Counted from the first letter of the stretch, positions 1 to 9,209 are shown. The stretch is DNA of 64,000 nucleotides from Bryobacteraceae bacterium (GCA_947458745.1 CANGYQ010000011.1:62001-126000); one strand, 5' to 3'. Numbers and translations are program-made. The notes: generated by a model from the sequence alone, not told the origin.

Positions 1-2
1 CC

Positions 3-782
3 GCAGTCATTGGCGTGATCGGCTTCTTGATCGGCGGGCACGAGACGATTGACGTCGTGGTTCTGTCCAAACTTGCCTCACTCACCGACCTCGCATACTA
101 CTCAGCCGCACAGCGTTTGATTTGGCCGGTGCTGATGGTGCTGGGATCGGTGGCGGGAACTTTCTATCCGGTATACGCCTCCTTCTGGGTGAACCGCCGC
201 CCCGACTTCGACGGCTTATGCCAGCGGGCGCTGGAGACCATCCTCCTGCTGGCAGGAGCAGCCTCGGCAGTAGCTTTGGCCTCTGCCGAGTTCATGATGG
301 GCCTGCTGGGACCCGATCTGGTCGGCGGCGCCGCCGCGCTACGTCTGTTGTCGGTATTGTGCTTTCTGAAGTCGATTACATCCACGCTGGGGCCAGTGCT
401 TTACGCGGTGCAGGCTCAGAACCAGGCACTCCGGTTTATCGTTTGCGCGGTCCTGGCGAAGGCGAGTCTAATGGTGGTTTTGGCGCCGGCATACGGCTAT
501 ATGGGCGTGGCAATCGGAGCACTGGTGGTGGAGGTGCTTGCCGGAGTAATTCCCACGGCGGTGATGGTGCGTAAGTATGCCGGATACCGTGTCCACTGGT
601 TGTGTCCAGCCAAGATTTTCGCGATCATGGCAGTCGCGGGTTCGGTGCCGAGGCTGATTTTACCGCCCGGAAGTTGGATGGCCGGAGGAGTAGCTCTACT
701 GATGTACGGCGCACTTGCCATTCTGACTGGGACGTTTCGGCCGGCCGAACTGGCAGCCTTGATCAAGGAGCGGAAGGCGTGA
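3..782 (+). CDS. Polysaccharide flippase (Wzx/MATE-like), C-terminal part, 5' truncated by window
   Basis: The frame is open from base 3 with no upstream stop, so the gene starts outside the window; the GTG at 15 is probably internal. The roughly 259 visible residues form a run of hydrophobic helices with short loops, typical of the C-terminal half of a polysaccharide/lipid-linked oligosaccharide flippase of the inner membrane. Such proteins move undecaprenyl-linked repeat units to the periplasm. The next gene is a glycosyltransferase whose GTG start overlaps this stop by 4 bp (GTGA), so the two are likely co-transcribed and translationally coupled. The family call rests on topology and context because no catalytic motif exists to check. 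Confidence 0.75.
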   Translation, partial: AVIGVIGFLIGGHETIDVVVLSKLASLTDLAYYSAAQRLIWPVLMVLGSVAGTFYPVYASFWVNRRPDFDGLCQRALETILLLAGAASAVALASAEFMMGLLGPDLVGGAAALRLLSVLCFLKSITSTLGPVLYAVQAQNQALRFIVCAVLAKASLMVVLAPAYGYMGVAIGALVVEVLAGVIPTAVMVRKYAGYRVHWLCPAKIFAIMAVAGSVPRLILPPGSWMAGGVALLMYGALAILTGTFRPAELAALIKERKA

Positions 783-1918
783 GTGGAACAGGCGTGAGCA
801 GCCCTCGAGTGGCCCTGGTATCAGTAGGGCTAGGCCGAATCCGGCGAGGCTTTGAGCGGTACTTCAGCGAACTGTTCAACGAACTAAAAGGTCAGGTAGA
901 CATCACGCTGTACAAGAGCGCCGGCGAGTCCGGGCCCCGCGAACAGGTTCCACCTTGGCTGGGGTTGGCGCAAGCCGCCGTGAAGCTGCTGCCCCTGGGG
1001 GACCATGTTGGTGGGCCCCAGTATAAGTCCGACTGCGCCGCAATGGGACTGGGGCTGTTGCCGACGATCCTGCATGAGCGGTTCGACATTGTGCACTGCA
1101 TCGACCCGCCGCTGGCAAGTGTTTTGTTGCGGTTACGAAAAATCACTGGCTTCCGGTCGCGATTACTATTCACCGAGGGCTGTGCGACACCGCCCGCATT
1201 CTATCCCGCAGTCACACACATCCATCAAGTGGCGGCCGTGCCTTTGCAGGTGGCTATCGAACACGGGGTGCCGCCGTCGTTCCTGACGCATATTCCGTGC
1301 GGGATGCATTCCGCGCGATTCACCGAGCGGCTCAATCGGACTGAATTGCGGCGCAAGTATGGGATAGCTGAGACCACTTTCGTCGCGTTGGCGGTGAGCG
1401 CCGTCCAGCGAACTTTTAAGCGGGTCGATTACATCATCGAGGAGCTAAGCCAGGTCCCCGGCGACGTATTGCTTTGGATCGATGGCAACCCCGAGGACCG
1501 GACGCTGTTTGATCTGGCGAAGGGAAAGCTGGGCGAGCGGTGCCGCATCACGCACGTCCCCTCTTCCGACGTGCACGAGATCTATCAAACCGCTGATGTG
1601 CTGGTTCATGCCAGCTTGGACGAGGCCTTCGGCTTGGCGGTGGTGGAAGCGCTTTGTAGTGGCCTACCCGTAATTGCCCACGATTCACCACATTTTGACT
1701 GGCTCACCGGGAGCCGGGACTGGCTGGGAGACATGCGCGAACCCGGCCGGATGGCGAAGCTAGTGGAGAAGGCGCGGGCGCTGGATCCCGAGTCTTTGCG
1801 GGAGATCGGCGAACGAGGATCAGCGGCCACGGCCCGCAGATTTGACTGGCGAGTGGTCGCGCCCGATTACATTGATCTTTATCGCCGGGTGGCGGCGATG
1901 GAAGGACAGTCCACATGA
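779..1918 (+). CDS. Glycosyltransferase family 4
   Basis: This is a GT-B fold glycosyltransferase of 379 aa that probably adds a sugar to the lipid-linked exopolysaccharide repeat unit on the cytoplasmic face. The N-terminal half starts with a short beta strand (PRVALVSVGLG) and a glycine-rich turn. The C-terminal half carries the GT4 E-x7-E type signature around DEAFGLAVVEAL, followed by GLPVIAH. The start was placed at GTG 779, overlapping the flippase stop as GTGA; the frame stays open upstream to 602 but that would read inside the previous gene. GTG 794 is an alternative. The donor and acceptor sugars cannot be read from sequence. The stop overlaps the next ATG as ATGA. Confidence 0.85.
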   Translation: MSGTGVSSPRVALVSVGLGRIRRGFERYFSELFNELKGQVDITLYKSAGESGPREQVPPWLGLAQAAVKLLPLGDHVGGPQYKSDCAAMGLGLLPTILHERFDIVHCIDPPLASVLLRLRKITGFRSRLLFTEGCATPPAFYPAVTHIHQVAAVPLQVAIEHGVPPSFLTHIPCGMHSARFTERLNRTELRRKYGIAETTFVALAVSAVQRTFKRVDYIIEELSQVPGDVLLWIDGNPEDRTLFDLAKGKLGERCRITHVPSSDVHEIYQTADVLVHASLDEAFGLAVVEALCSGLPVIAHDSPHFDWLTGSRDWLGDMREPGRMAKLVEKARALDPESLREIGERGSAATARRFDWRVVAPDYIDLYRRVAAMEGQST

Positions 1919-2712
1919 ACTTGGTTTCTGCCATTGCTCTTCGCCGGCGGGGCGGATTCACGCGAAAGGTGGCCAATCTCTGCCGGCGCTATCTCGACGC
2001 GTTTCACAACCTGAACTATGATCCGGAGTCCAATGGCGAAGGATTCGTCCTGAGCCAACTGGCCGGCGTTGAGCCGGACATTATTTTTGATGCCGGAGCC
2101 AATGTGGGGGATTGGACGGAGTTGGCCACCCGCCATTGCCAGAACGCGAGGGTCTTCTCGTTTGAGATCTCCGAGCCGACATTTCAACAACTCAAGAAGC
2201 GAACGAGCGCGTGGCCGAAAGTGGAATGCGTCAATCGGGGCCTTTCAGATCATTCCGGCTCCGTACAGATCCGCCACTACGATGATCTGCCCGTCTTGAC
2301 AACGGCGACAGCCTACCCGCATCCCCTGCCTTATCGCGAGGTGACGGCGCCCGTGATCCGGGGAGACGAATTCGCGCAATCCCATGGTATTGATTCCATC
2401 AACTTGCTGAAGATTGATGTGGAGGGAATGGAAGAACAGGTCTTGTTGGGATTTTCCGACCTGTTCGACCGCCAGGCGATTGATGTGGTCCAGTTTGAGT
2501 ATGGGCGGGTAAGCATCCTGACTGGATTCCTGCTGCGGCATTTCTACGAGTTCTTTGAGGAACGCGGCTTTGTGGTGGGCAAGATCTACCCAAACTACGT
2601 TGACTTCCGCCCTTACCAATTGGAAGATGAAGACTTCATCGGCCCAAACTTCCTGGCGTGCCGGCGAAGCCTGGCTGGGCATCTACGCCGCTTTTCGCAA
2701 TCATCAGATTGA
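1915..2712 (+). CDS. FkbM-family SAM-dependent methyltransferase
   Basis: This 265-residue protein is a class I methyltransferase of the FkbM family. The SAM-binding motif I is D59-AGANVG at residues 59-66, and the FkbM hallmark LKIDVEG lies at residues 165-171. In polysaccharide loci such enzymes usually O-methylate a sugar hydroxyl, and that role is inferred from context here. The start ATG overlaps the preceding stop (ATGA). The length is normal for the family and no truncation is seen. The acetyltransferase-like gene follows after a 6-base gap. Confidence 0.9.
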   Translation: MNLVSAIALRRRGGFTRKVANLCRRYLDAFHNLNYDPESNGEGFVLSQLAGVEPDIIFDAGANVGDWTELATRHCQNARVFSFEISEPTFQQLKKRTSAWPKVECVNRGLSDHSGSVQIRHYDDLPVLTTATAYPHPLPYREVTAPVIRGDEFAQSHGIDSINLLKIDVEGMEEQVLLGFSDLFDRQAIDVVQFEYGRVSILTGFLLRHFYEFFEERGFVVGKIYPNYVDFRPYQLEDEDFIGPNFLACRRSLAGHLRRFSQSSD

Positions 2713-2718
2713 GGCTTC

Positions 2719-3288
2719 GTGTCCGGCCACATCATCAGTTGGGAAGAAACCCGAAGCCGCCTGGATGCCGACCGTGATCGCCTCCGCGAATGTGCGCGTC
2801 TGCTGGCTGGAGGGGAGCCATTGGCACTTTGGTGCCATCCCTCCTATGTGTGCGTTTGGCTGTACCGTATTTCACATCTGTGTCATTGTCGTGGGCAGAA
2901 ATGGCGCTCCCGGCTCTTCTGGCAGCTGAATGTCTGGATTACGGGAGCCGACATAAGCGCGATTTCTGATCTGGGCCCCGGACTGGTGATCGTGAGCCCT
3001 GCGGGAACCGCCATCACGGGCCGAGCTGGCCGCAATTTGACCGTGATGCCGCTTGCTGGGCTGGGAGGCGAATTGGGACGGCTGAAGGATGTCGGGGCCG
3101 GTCCAGGATTTCCCTGGCTGGGCGACGATGTCATCCTGGAGCCTAACTGTGGAGTCCTGGGGCCCGTGCGCGTGGGCCACCGGGTCCGGGTAGGTGCTAC
3201 TTCGGCGGTCACACGCGATGTCCCGGACGATACGATTGTCGAAGGACCGCAGCCGAAGTGGATCAAGCGGTGGGACCTGTATGAGTGA
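2719..3288 (+). CDS. Serine-acetyltransferase-like (LbH) protein, catalytic His apparently lost
   Basis: The 189-residue protein has the layout of small serine O-acetyltransferase/colanic-acid acetyltransferases: an N-terminal helical region, a membrane-hugging stretch (HPSYVCVWLYRISHL), then a left-handed beta-helix ending in GPVRVGHRVRVGATSAV and a typical DVP turn. Active relatives carry a His in the 'HPxGxxI' segment and a second His in an 'RHPxIG' segment. Here these positions read SPAGTAI and GFPWLGD, so both His residues seem missing. It may bind acyl-CoA without turnover, act as a scaffold for the next paralogous gene, or use other residues. The start is GTG 2719 and the stop overlaps the next ATG by 8 bases. 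Confidence 0.75.
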   Translation: MSGHIISWEETRSRLDADRDRLRECARLLAGGEPLALWCHPSYVCVWLYRISHLCHCRGQKWRSRLFWQLNVWITGADISAISDLGPGLVIVSPAGTAITGRAGRNLTVMPLAGLGGELGRLKDVGAGPGFPWLGDDVILEPNCGVLGPVRVGHRVRVGATSAVTRDVPDDTIVEGPQPKWIKRWDLYE

Positions 3289-3889
3289 CGATTCATCCAT
3301 CCGCTGCCGGGACGACGGGCATGGGCGATGGCGATCCATCTTTCGTTGCCTAAAGACAGACACGATGCGTTATCTCACGAAATCTCCCGAGAACGTGGCG
3401 GCGGGGGTAACCTTCAAGTCTGTTACCAGCGCACTGTTGACCAATCAGCTACAATGCATGGTCTTGTACCGTCTCTCGCATCTGCTGTATTTGCGCGGTC
3501 ACCGATGGTCCGCGCTCCTGCTGAGCCGCCTGAACTACTACATTCACAAAGTGTCACTGCCTCCGGAAACCTGCCTCGGGGCCGGTTGCTTTATTCCGCA
3601 TCCGGTCGGCGTTTTCTTTTGCGCATCCGCCGGGGAGGGCCTAACGCTGTACCACTTGGCGGTAGCCTGTGCGGCAGCCGAAGGCGGACGTGAACATTCG
3701 GGTGCCTGGCTGGGGGATCGTGTCGTCATCGGCGGGCGCGCCGTTCTATTGGGCCCGGTGCGCGTTGGCGATGATGCGAAAGTTTTCGCGGTCCACATTC
3801 GGAGCGACGTGCCAAGTGGTACGCTGGCGGTCTGCGGCCGAAGTCGCCAGCGCATGACTCTCCACGCTACAAAGGAGTGCAGTTCTTGA
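3281..3889 (+). CDS. Second serine-acetyltransferase-like protein
   Basis: This 202-residue paralogue of the preceding protein repeats the signature 'QCMVLYRLSHLLYLRGHRWSA' region (residues about 58-78) followed by a beta-helix. It keeps the HPVGV segment and so one likely catalytic His, but the usual 'TLGG' turn is replaced by Ala/Cys-rich sequence. The C-terminal hexapeptide repeats (GPVRVGDDAKV) resemble those of its neighbour. The start at ATG 3281 overlaps the previous stop; the frame extends upstream but only inside that gene. A heteromer in which one subunit contributes the His is possible but is inference. The stop TGA at 3887 overlaps the next start. Confidence 0.7.
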   Translation: MSDDSSIRCRDDGHGRWRSIFRCLKTDTMRYLTKSPENVAAGVTFKSVTSALLTNQLQCMVLYRLSHLLYLRGHRWSALLLSRLNYYIHKVSLPPETCLGAGCFIPHPVGVFFCASAGEGLTLYHLAVACAAAEGGREHSGAWLGDRVVIGGRAVLLGPVRVGDDAKVFAVHIRSDVPSGTLAVCGRSRQRMTLHATKECSS

Positions 3890-4560
3890 TTCGGTACTGG
3901 TTAGAACAGGCGATAGAACGGTATACGCGAAATGGCCAGCGAAGGTTTTTTGAGACGTCTGACTTTCCATGGGTGCGGGAATTGGAAAACGCTTGGCCGG
4001 AAATGAAGGCCGAGCTCGACGAACTGCTAACCCATCGCGCCCGGATCCCCAATTTCCAGGACATCTCCGAAGATCAAAAGGCATTGACCGAAGGTGAACA
4101 GTGGAAGACATTTTTCCTGTTCGGATATGGGCATAAGGTGGAGGCCAACTGCGCCCGGTGTCCGGTGATGGCTCGCCACGTGCAACGCATCCCCAACATG
4201 CAAACTGCGATGATCTCCATCCTGATGCCTGGTAAGCACATACCAGCCCATCGGGGCCCCTATAAGGGCGTCCTTCGCTATCACTTAGGTCTGCTGATCC
4301 CGGGCGAACCGGGCCAATGTCGAATACGGATTGAAGATGAGACCAGGGCGTGGGTTCAGGGCCGGAGCCTGATTTTCGACGACAGTTTCGAGCACGAAGC
4401 CTGGAATGACACCGACTCGCTCCGCGCGGTACTGTTTGTCGATTTCGTCCGGCCTCTTCCGTTCCCGCTCTCCTGGCTTAACCGCATCATGATCTTCCGC
4501 ATCTCCCGTTCGCAGTTCATTATCGAAGCGCGCGACAACGCGGTTCGGGCGGCCTTTTAG
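3886..4560 (+). CDS. Aspartyl/asparaginyl beta-hydroxylase-like 2-oxoglutarate dioxygenase
   Basis: This is an Fe(II)/2-oxoglutarate dioxygenase of the Asp/Asn beta-hydroxylase (PF05118) type, 224 aa. Visible motifs are AHRGPY with an iron-binding His at 122, RYHL at 131-134, and FDDSFEHEAWN at 164-174 with the second His at 170, followed by R180 and the FVDFVRP block. LpxO-like members hydroxylate lipid acyl chains; the substrate here is unknown and could be a lipid or a polysaccharide decoration. An AAAGGAG Shine-Dalgarno at 3871-3877 lies 8 bases before TTG 3886, which also overlaps the previous stop as TTGA, so TTG is preferred over GTG 3877. The gene converges on the P450 with a 4-base overlap. 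Confidence 0.85.
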   Translation: MIRYWLEQAIERYTRNGQRRFFETSDFPWVRELENAWPEMKAELDELLTHRARIPNFQDISEDQKALTEGEQWKTFFLFGYGHKVEANCARCPVMARHVQRIPNMQTAMISILMPGKHIPAHRGPYKGVLRYHLGLLIPGEPGQCRIRIEDETRAWVQGRSLIFDDSFEHEAWNDTDSLRAVLFVDFVRPLPFPLSWLNRIMIFRISRSQFIIEARDNAVRAAF

Positions 4561-5900
4561 TTTCTTCGCCGCCGCGGGATCATCGGTAGCGGTCCTTGGG
4601 GTCGCAGCGTCACGGATGGCGAGAGTCCCGCGACATGGCCGGGCTTCAGCTCCAGATGCCATTGCCGGGCGATGGAGCCCAACAGAAGCGTTGCTTCCAT
4701 CCACGCAAACGCCTCCCCCAGACACTGCCTCGGGCCGGCTCCAAAGGGGAAGTACGAGAACCGGGGCCGGGAAGACCGTCCCTCTGCCGTCCAGCGCTCG
4801 GGCTGGAAGGACTCGGGGTCCGGGAAGAATCGTTCATCGCGCTGGACCACGTAGGGACACATTACTGTAATGGTCCCGGCAGGAAGGAGATAGCCGCCGA
4901 TCGCAAAAGGCTTCACCACGCGACGGTCCAACATCCAGACAGGGGGATAGAGGCGCATCGCTTCGGCCAGCACCATCTCGGCATACCGCAATCGAGGAAG
5001 ATGCTCTGCGGTCAGCGTTCTCTCATCCTTGAGTTGATCGACCTCGGCATGCAAGCGGGCAGCGGCGGCGGGATTTCTGGCCAGCAGATACCAGGTCCAG
5101 GTCATCGCAGTGGCCAGCGTCTCATGGCCCGCCAGGAACAAGGTCATGCACTCGTCGCGCAACTGCTCGTCCGACATTACTGCCTCGCCCTGCCCCCCGT
5201 CCGTTGACGTCAGCATTCGGGAAAGCAGGTCACCCCGGTCGGTTCCGGCGGCCCGACGCTCCCGGATAATCCTGAGGATTGTATCGTCCAAACGGGCCCG
5301 GGCATCCTGAAACCGGCGACGGTGTCCGAATGGCAACATCTCCCACAGCCACGCCAGTGGGCTCATGACGGTGTCAAACAACTCCGTTGCCGTCACAAAG
5401 GCCTGCCCGATCTCAGCCGCTTCTTTCTCCAGGTCAGCATCAAACAGAGTAAAGCCGGCGATCGACATGGTGAGTTGGATCATTTCCGCATGGGCGTCCA
5501 GAAGTTCACCTTCGCGCCAGCGGGCGGTCATCCGGTCAGCGGTGGCGGCCATTAACGCTCCGTAGGGGGCTACGCGGACGCGGTTAAACGCTGGCTGAAT
5601 CAGACGCCGCTGCCGGTCGTGCAAGGTGCCCTCGCTGGTCAGGAGGCCTTCACCAAATAGCTTCTTCGCTTTCTCCAGGCCATAGCCCTTCACCACATCG
5701 GCGGCATGGTTAGCCAGAACTTCTTTCACCAAGTCCGGGTGGCTGAGGAGCAGCATTTCTTTGCCGCCGGACTTGTAGTAGGCAATATCGCCGTATTCGC
5801 GGGCAAGGCCCATCAGGAAAGGAATTGGTCCATGCCGCAACCGGAACAGCATTTGTCCGGGAAAGAGTTTGGGCGGGCCCGGAGGAAGTTGCCCGTCCAT
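4557..5900 (-). CDS. Cytochrome P450
   Basis: This is a soluble bacterial cytochrome P450 of 447 aa with all key elements: the proline-rich N-terminus (LPPGPPKL), the C-helix W/RxxR-like block (HDRQRRLIQPAF), the I-helix oxygen-binding AGHET, the K-helix E-x-x-R (EAMR) and the haem-binding FPFGAGPRQCLGE with the thiolate Cys near 393. It needs an external reductase, and none is encoded nearby. The substrate is unknown; sharing an intergenic end with a 2-oxoglutarate dioxygenase suggests both may hydroxylate a lipid or envelope component. ATG 5900 is chosen because a TACAAT box lies 16 bases upstream; GTG 5915 is in frame but only one base from that box. Confidence 0.92.
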   Translation of the reverse strand: MDGQLPPGPPKLFPGQMLFRLRHGPIPFLMGLAREYGDIAYYKSGGKEMLLLSHPDLVKEVLANHAADVVKGYGLEKAKKLFGEGLLTSEGTLHDRQRRLIQPAFNRVRVAPYGALMAATADRMTARWREGELLDAHAEMIQLTMSIAGFTLFDADLEKEAAEIGQAFVTATELFDTVMSPLAWLWEMLPFGHRRRFQDARARLDDTILRIIRERRAAGTDRGDLLSRMLTSTDGGQGEAVMSDEQLRDECMTLFLAGHETLATAMTWTWYLLARNPAAAARLHAEVDQLKDERTLTAEHLPRLRYAEMVLAEAMRLYPPVWMLDRRVVKPFAIGGYLLPAGTITVMCPYVVQRDERFFPDPESFQPERWTAEGRSSRPRFSYFPFGAGPRQCLGEAFAWMEATLLLGSIARQWHLELKPGHVAGLSPSVTLRPQGPLPMIPRRRRN

Positions 5901-5916
5901 GGATCGGATGGTCACG

Positions 5917-5922
5917 ATTGTA
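5917..5922 (-). promoter_or_regulatory. Candidate -10 box (TACAAT) for the P450 gene
   Basis: TACAAT on the - strand lies 16 bases before ATG 5900. No clear -35 hexamer is seen at the usual distance. The call rests on match and position only. Confidence 0.35.
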
Positions 5923-5942
5923 TCGGCCGACGGGCGGAGCGC

Positions 5943-8180
5943 CTAGCGGGCACCGCCTGATCCCTTCTTCAAGATCAGCGACGTGATCGAATGGGCGGGA
6001 AAACGGTACTTGAAACCCGGCCCGACCCCCTCCAGGCTGGAGGACTCCATCACAATTTCGCCGGGCCCCCCTTGCCGGAACCGGCTGTCTTCGGCCTGCC
6101 TGGCTAGCCTCAGGCCGGGGACCCCCAGCATCACCGTGCCGGAGTGAGCATCGATACCGCGCCCGTTCAGAGTCCAAACTTCACCGTGCGGAAGCGGGCG
6201 GAACCCCCGGAGTGAAATGTTGGCGTCGATCGGACGGTCAAAATCCTTGTTGACCCCGATGACATAAAGTGTCTGGCCATCCCGGCTCAGGCTACTCACG
6301 ATGTCGAGCACCGGTACATTTTTTTCTGCATCGGAGAACCCGATGGTCTGCGTATTGAAATGCGGACCCTCGGTGCGCGAGGCAACCAACTGTTGGCCAA
6401 AGTGCTTGGTGAACATCTGGAGCGCATAGTAGCGGGCAGTGGGAGTCCAATCCGGCTCTGGCGGGAATCTCCCACTGCGGGAACCGATCCAGCCCATAAC
6501 GCTGAGGTCATTCAATAGGAAGAAGTTCGCGATGTCAGTCTGCGGAGACTCGATAAAAGCCTTCAGGGTGCTTCCTACAAACAGCGCCGAGCCCAGCGTC
6601 TTTCCGTGACTGACATACCGGCTGCGGAAATCAAACTGAAACGCCGGCCCCCACTCGGTGACGGCCAGCCGGATTCGCGAGGCGTCGCGGGGCGCATACT
6701 TTTGAATCTGTTCGGACACGCGTGCGAGGTTTCTGGCAATGCGCTGTGGTGCACCCAGCATGGCACCATAGACCGTCCGGACATCTGCTTTCTCATCACT
6801 GGACCCCATTACAATTGGGGCATAGGCATTGTGGATGGCCAGAAAATCAATCTGCGAACCGGCCGTCTCCAACAGAATACGATTCCAGTTGGGATAGGTG
6901 ACGTTGGCATACTTTCCTTCGTTCTCGCCGCCAATCGCGCCAATCTTGATCGACGGATCCGCCTTCCTCATCCGTGCCGCAAATTCGAGAAACCGGCGGG
7001 CATATTGACCGGGCTCAATCACGACAGCCTTCTGGTGGGGAGTGCCATCGTTCATATAGAGTTCGTTGCCGACTTCCCAAAACCGAACCTTTGCCTTTTT
7101 GCCGGCGACGTAACGCACCCATTCCGCCGCCTCTTCCGGAGTACCGGTTCCGGCATTCACCGTGATCATCAGTTCCCCGCCTGTTCGCTCGGCAAACGCC
7201 AGTGCCTCATCTGTGCCAAATAGTGCGCGGCTCTTGTCACCCTTGCCGGCTTGATGCAGCATCTCCGGCCGCAAACCCTGGGGGCCGACGCCATTGCGCC
7301 AATGATAGAAATCAGAAAAAAGGCCCCCCGGATAGCGCAGCAGCGACACTCCCATCTCGCGCGTCAGCCGTTCGAGGTCCGGATCTAGCCGCTGTTGCTT
7401 TTCCTGCCAAGCCAGATTTCCATTCCAGATCCACTCGATATTGCTCCCGAATAGCTCGCGGGGAATCTGACGCACAATCTGGCCAGCATCCACTGAGACG
7501 GTAGCTGTAAGTGCTGGGCCTTCCGACGGAGCGCGCCGCGTCGCCGAAGGGGAAGAGTCGGCAGAACCTGGCCGATCTTCGGCAGCGACGGTGACTGAGA
7601 CATCATCAAACCAGGTCGCCCCTGAGCCACCTTCCGCAATGCAAGTGATGACCAGTTGCACACTGCCGTCATCGGGTACGTCGTAACCCTGGCCGATCTT
7701 TTCCCAGGAGCCGGTCGCAGAGGACCCGTGCACCGTCACCAGAGAAGAACCCCGGCCTCGCGTAAAGTTCAACATACCGAGGACTGCTTTGGCGCCGCCT
7801 TCGGCGCGCACTTGGGCGGAGAAATGAACCTTCTTCCCACGGAAAGCCGCTGCCGGGATTACCTGGGCAATGGCCAGCGGAAAACTGCCGCCATTCTGAG
7901 AGTTGGGGTGCATCACCAACGAGGTAGCCCCGGTGGCTGCGGCCGAATCCTGCCCCACCTCACCTTTCCGGCCCGTGCGCTTCGTATCGCGGATCCACTC
8001 GCGGGGAACGCCGCCATTCCAGTCCTCAAAACTGCGGTTCTTCACCAGTTCCTGCCGCGGGCTCTCGTCCTGCGAAGAAACCGTGGGCGCCAGCCATAAG
8101 GCGGCCAATCCGGCAATAGCCAGCCCGCCCGCAGCGGCAAGCCGGACGTTCCAGCGGCGACGAACCAACAGTTTCAGCAT
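5943..8180 (-). CDS. Exported alpha-L-arabinofuranosidase-like glycosidase (GH51-like) with carbohydrate-binding domain
   Basis: The 745-residue protein starts with a basic stretch and a hydrophobic helix (residues 15-35), fitting a signal peptide or anchor. Residues about 45-198 look like a CBM4/9-type beta-sandwich. A clan GH-A catalytic domain follows, with the acid/base Glu in WEVGNELY (E373) and the nucleophile in TEWG (E509), as in GH51 and related arabinofuranosidases. It probably trims or remodels the secreted polysaccharide, which is inferred from its place inside the locus. ATG 8180 has GAAAGGA 6 bases upstream and is preferred over the in-frame ATG 8195. It is divergent from the GT2 gene at 8307. 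Confidence 0.8.
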   Translation of the reverse strand: MLKLLVRRRWNVRLAAAGGLAIAGLAALWLAPTVSSQDESPRQELVKNRSFEDWNGGVPREWIRDTKRTGRKGEVGQDSAAATGATSLVMHPNSQNGGSFPLAIAQVIPAAAFRGKKVHFSAQVRAEGGAKAVLGMLNFTRGRGSSLVTVHGSSATGSWEKIGQGYDVPDDGSVQLVITCIAEGGSGATWFDDVSVTVAAEDRPGSADSSPSATRRAPSEGPALTATVSVDAGQIVRQIPRELFGSNIEWIWNGNLAWQEKQQRLDPDLERLTREMGVSLLRYPGGLFSDFYHWRNGVGPQGLRPEMLHQAGKGDKSRALFGTDEALAFAERTGGELMITVNAGTGTPEEAAEWVRYVAGKKAKVRFWEVGNELYMNDGTPHQKAVVIEPGQYARRFLEFAARMRKADPSIKIGAIGGENEGKYANVTYPNWNRILLETAGSQIDFLAIHNAYAPIVMGSSDEKADVRTVYGAMLGAPQRIARNLARVSEQIQKYAPRDASRIRLAVTEWGPAFQFDFRSRYVSHGKTLGSALFVGSTLKAFIESPQTDIANFFLLNDLSVMGWIGSRSGRFPPEPDWTPTARYYALQMFTKHFGQQLVASRTEGPHFNTQTIGFSDAEKNVPVLDIVSSLSRDGQTLYVIGVNKDFDRPIDANISLRGFRPLPHGEVWTLNGRGIDAHSGTVMLGVPGLRLARQAEDSRFRQGGPGEIVMESSSLEGVGPGFKYRFPAHSITSLILKKGSGGAR

Positions 8181-8306
8181 GAGGTGTCCTTTCATCGTGC
8201 CACGGGCCGGGTCAATCCATCAGCGCACTGTTCCGCGAGTACCTACCCCAAGACCATTCGGTATACTTGGCAAGCGTGGACCGACGGCCCGCGCATCTGC
8301 AGACCC

Positions 8307-9209
8307 ATGCCTCTCGTAAGCATCGTGATCAATGTCTGGAACGGTGCCGCGACTTTGCGCGAGGCCATCGATAGCGCTTTGGCTCAAACCTTGACCGATT
8401 GGGAGATCGTGGTATGGGATGATGCCTCCACTGATTCCGGTGCAGAGATTGTCAGGAGTTTTCAGGATCCCCGGATCCGGTATTTCGCGGCGGCGGAACA
8501 TGGTTCGTTGGGCACCTCCCGCAATCACGCTCTGGCCTGCGCTCACGGCGATTGGATTGCATTCCTGGACCAGGATGACGTCTGGCTGCCGGGCAAGCTG
8601 GAACAACAATTAGCGCTGGCTGAAACTGGCGTAGACCTAATCTTTGGCCGGACGATCACCTTCGATGAAAAAGGGCGGCAGTGGGAATATGACCATCGCC
8701 ACGGAGATAGTTTGCTGCCGGAGGGCGACATTTTCGAGGCCCTCTTTCGGGATTCCTGCTTCATTGCGATGAGTTCCGCCATGATTCGCCGCACAGCCCT
8801 AGAGCGTGTAGGCCCCATCCCTGATCGGTATCAGGTGATTTGCGACTATTTTCTCTTCACGGCTGTAGCGCGTCATGGAAAGGCACGGGCGGTGCAGGAT
8901 GTCATTTGCCGATATCGTGTGCATTCCGGTAACATGAGTCCCGCAAACCGCGTCCGTATGCACGAAGAGGCGCTGAAGCTGCTGGACGACTGGGCTGGCG
9001 ATCTTGATCCGGAATTGCTCGACCATCGCCGCCGCGTGCACGCGACGGTATTGGCGGTTGGCTTGATGGCCCAGCCGGGGTTGTCCGGCAGCGGGTTCGC
9101 TTACCTTTGGCGAGAGGGGTCCCTCACCTATCTATGCTCCCGCGCGGTGGCCCTCAGCTATCGCACCATCCGGCGGCACCTTGCGCCGCGTGGGAGGCTG
9201 GCCGGATGA
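8307..9209 (+). CDS. Glycosyltransferase family 2
   Basis: This GT-A fold glycosyltransferase has 300 aa. It begins with the family's LVSIVINVWNG strand, has the WDDAS nucleotide-binding segment, and carries a DxD-type LDQDD around residue 88 that should bind the metal and sugar nucleotide. The start ATG 8307 sits right before the conserved strand; the frame is open upstream to 8184 but without recognisable content. A TATACT at 8262-8267 could be the -10 box of the + strand unit, in the 126-base gap shared with the divergent glycosidase. The stop overlaps the next ATG (ATGA). Confidence 0.88.
   Translation: MPLVSIVINVWNGAATLREAIDSALAQTLTDWEIVVWDDASTDSGAEIVRSFQDPRIRYFAAAEHGSLGTSRNHALACAHGDWIAFLDQDDVWLPGKLEQQLALAETGVDLIFGRTITFDEKGRQWEYDHRHGDSLLPEGDIFEALFRDSCFIAMSSAMIRRTALERVGPIPDRYQVICDYFLFTAVARHGKARAVQDVICRYRVHSGNMSPANRVRMHEEALKLLDDWAGDLDPELLDHRRRVHATVLAVGLMAQPGLSGSGFAYLWREGSLTYLCSRAVALSYRTIRRHLAPRGRLAG

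Noticed and set aside
602..778. Longer N-terminus for the first GT4 enzyme
   Set aside because: These codons lie inside the flippase gene and give no family similarity; GTG 779 with the 4-base overlap fits better.
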